A stretch of DNA of 5,958 nt from Sulfuricurvum sp. (GTDB lineage Bacteria; Campylobacterota; Campylobacteria; Campylobacterales; Sulfurimonadaceae), in the NCBI GenBank assembly GCA_024635855.1, contig JAGXHZ010000141.1, forward strand, positions 1 through 5,958, in the 5' to 3' direction. Made by a program: the position numbers and the translations under genes. The first letter of the stretch is position 1. Every line of letters starts with the position of its first letter. Shown here in pieces: positions 5,713 through 5,958 of the stretch. Below the pieces are notes generated by a model that saw only the letters and a program-made list of their open reading frames with translations, did not search any database and was not told the DNA's origin.

Positions 5713-5958
5713 ACTTCTTCTACTTTAGGCAATGATTTGGGGGGAATGGGTGCACTATAAAACGTTTGAGTAGGATAGGCTATCGTGATATCAAATTCGG
5801 CATTAAATGCATCGATAATATCACCTGAAATGGTACTGCGCAACGTAAGAGTAGCATACGCATTGGTCAAATACCATGCACTTACTTTTATTCCATTTGA
5901 CTCGATAAACGTAAACACGCGAGGTTCAACATTGCTATTTTTAAGACTGTATCTATCG
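5709..5958 (-). CDS. MscS-family mechanosensitive channel, C-terminal fragment (runs off window)
   Basis: The last 82 residues of a protein that continues beyond the window edge. The frame is open to base 5958, so the true start lies outside. The text 'NVEPRVFTFIESNGIKVSAWYLTNA' followed by 'LRSTISGDIIDAFNAEFDI' and 'IAYPTQTFY' is the pattern of the cytoplasmic alpha/beta vestibule domain at the end of MscS-type channels, which open under membrane tension and release solutes during osmotic downshock. A GTG at 5918 sits inside this domain and should not be taken as a start. The proline-rich tail (IPPKSLPKVEEV) ends in TGA overlapping the mtaB ATG. H. pylori appears to have the same channel gene ahead of its mtaB. 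Confidence 0.82.
   Translation of the reverse strand, partial: DRYSLKNSNVEPRVFTFIESNGIKVSAWYLTNAYATLTLRSTISGDIIDAFNAEFDITIAYPTQTFYSAPIPPKSLPKVEEV

Noticed and set aside
5709..5918. A complete 69-residue protein starting at the GTG at 5918
   Set aside because: The frame stays open to the window edge, and the residues before the GTG (…NVEPR) belong to the MscS C-terminal domain, so the GTG is internal.

Overview
The window is an uninterrupted minus-strand gene string from what looks like a Campylobacterota bacterium (Sulfuricurvum/Sulfurimonas/Helicobacter relatives). Three things suggest this: moderate-to-low GC, a BioV-type pimeloyl-ACP methyl ester esterase (a form I know from Helicobacter and relatives), and the gene order MscS-like channel, MtaB, FtsH-like ATPase. 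As I recall it, that order is the same as HP0284-HP0285-HP0286 of Helicobacter pylori. This assignment comes from recognising protein sequence and gene order, not from a search.

Layout in the direction of transcription (high to low coordinates). 5958-5709 is the C-terminal end of an MscS-family channel. 5712-4468 is mtaB, the radical-SAM enzyme that methylthiolates t6A37 of tRNA. 4493-2826 is a membrane-anchored FtsH-like AAA+ protein whose zinc-protease motif has been lost. 2839 (or 2878/2884) to 2321 is bioV of biotin synthesis. 2319-2251 is a 22-codon mini-ORF. 2244-1309 is a very AT-rich trypsin-fold serine peptidase. 1309-1163 is a 48-residue ORF that starts like a DUF3800 protein and is then cut short. 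1155-70 is a DUF1016/YhcG-type PD-(D/E)XK nuclease. 70-1 is the beginning of mogA (molybdopterin adenylyltransferase).

The outer genes (channel, mtaB, FtsH-like, bioV, mogA) look like housekeeping genes. The block 2319-71 (mini-ORF, protease, DUF3800 stub, nuclease) looks like an accessory, possibly defence- or conflict-related cassette lodged between bioV and mogA. Every junction is tight: ATGA, a 26-nt overlap, a 14-59-nt overlap, a 1-nt gap, a 6-nt gap, TGATG, a 7-nt gap and TAATG. The accessory block therefore sits inside the operon without breaking the chain of translational coupling, and the ribosome-binding site of mogA lies inside the last codons of the nuclease gene.

No gene-free stretch longer than about 10 bases remains once the two short ORFs are counted. 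I see no clear internal promoter, tRNA, CRISPR or insertion sequence. The most interesting points are the triple replacement of the FtsH zinc-site residues, the translationally coupled accessory cassette with its DUF3800 stub, and a 36-nt in-frame duplication in the nuclease gene that forms two terminator-like hairpins on the opposite strand.
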